A model generated the notes under the pieces. The model was not told the origin of the DNA and did no database searches. It worked only from the letters and a program-made list of their open reading frames with translations. From Treponema sp. (GTDB lineage Bacteria > Spirochaetota > Spirochaetia > Treponematales > Treponemataceae), in assembly GCA_017938365.1 (NCBI GenBank), contig JAGBBT010000056.1:27122-91121 (forward strand): a DNA stretch of 64,000 nucleotides, written 5' to 3'. Position numbers and translations under genes: made by a program. The number at the start of each line of letters is the position of its first letter. Position 1 is the stretch's first letter. Positions 63,991 through 64,000 of the stretch are shown in pieces.

Positions 63991-64000
63991 AATTAATACA

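Overview
The window is a 64-kb piece of a strongly AT-rich bacterial chromosome that reads as a spirochaete, most likely a Treponema or close relative. Reasons: most genes are small-genome housekeeping genes; AlaRS is short and lacks the C-terminal C-Ala domain; the order groES, TPR lipoprotein, nusB, SurA-like protein, alaS matches what I recall of Treponema pallidum (from memory, not searched); and there are treponeme-style extras (FliL-like protein, CheB/CheR, LptABC, DbpA-type RNA-binding protein, CHASE2 cyclase). No phage, plasmid, CRISPR array or tRNA gene was seen. The right edge holds a 5S rRNA gene on the minus strand, so an rRNA operon probably continues beyond the window.

Layout. 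1-6 kb: an unknown cytosolic protein, metN-metI without metQ, and a 953-residue membrane protein with fifteen 36-bp in-frame repeats. 6-12 kb: hflX with an apparent frameshift near its start, a FliL-like protein, a LysM/M23 peptidase, rlmE, a polyprenyl synthase, a TPR protein and an RseC-like protein. 12-18 kb: cheR-cheB, lptC-lptA-lptB, RNase Y. 18-26 kb: an operon of a barrel-like protein, a B12-binding radical SAM enzyme and a RACo-like ATPase, then a Gld-type ABC exporter operon. 26-32 kb: lipid kinase, purB, an ornithine-decarboxylase-like enzyme, and a FecR / barrel / small secreted protein operon facing a CHASE2 adenylate cyclase (32-35 kb). 35.3-35.9 kb: a decayed stretch with a possible IS end, a G9 tract and gene fragments. 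36-44 kb: ybaK, a His-rich CobW GTPase, an MCP, a lipoprotein, a phosphoesterase, an MBL hydrolase, an RNA-binding protein, a GNAT, clpP and pth. 44-52 kb: dnaE-yggT-recG and a sigma factor divergent from groES. 52-64 kb: the groES-alaS neighbourhood, an unknown membrane-anchored protein, a MATE exporter, ilvC, an EamA transporter and 5S rRNA.

Two architectural features recur. First, at least ten genes have a sigma-70-type promoter whose -10 box ends only 6-7 bases before the ATG, which predicts leaderless mRNAs; other genes carry clear Shine-Dalgarno sites. Second, five of about twelve convergent gene pairs meet with a 1-nt gap or overlap and no terminator, while other pairs share obvious hairpins.

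The loci most worth following up are the leaderless promoter class, the FecR/CHASE2 signalling cassette, the B12-radical-SAM plus RACo-like operon, and the sigma/groES divergent control region with paired 12-bp repeats.
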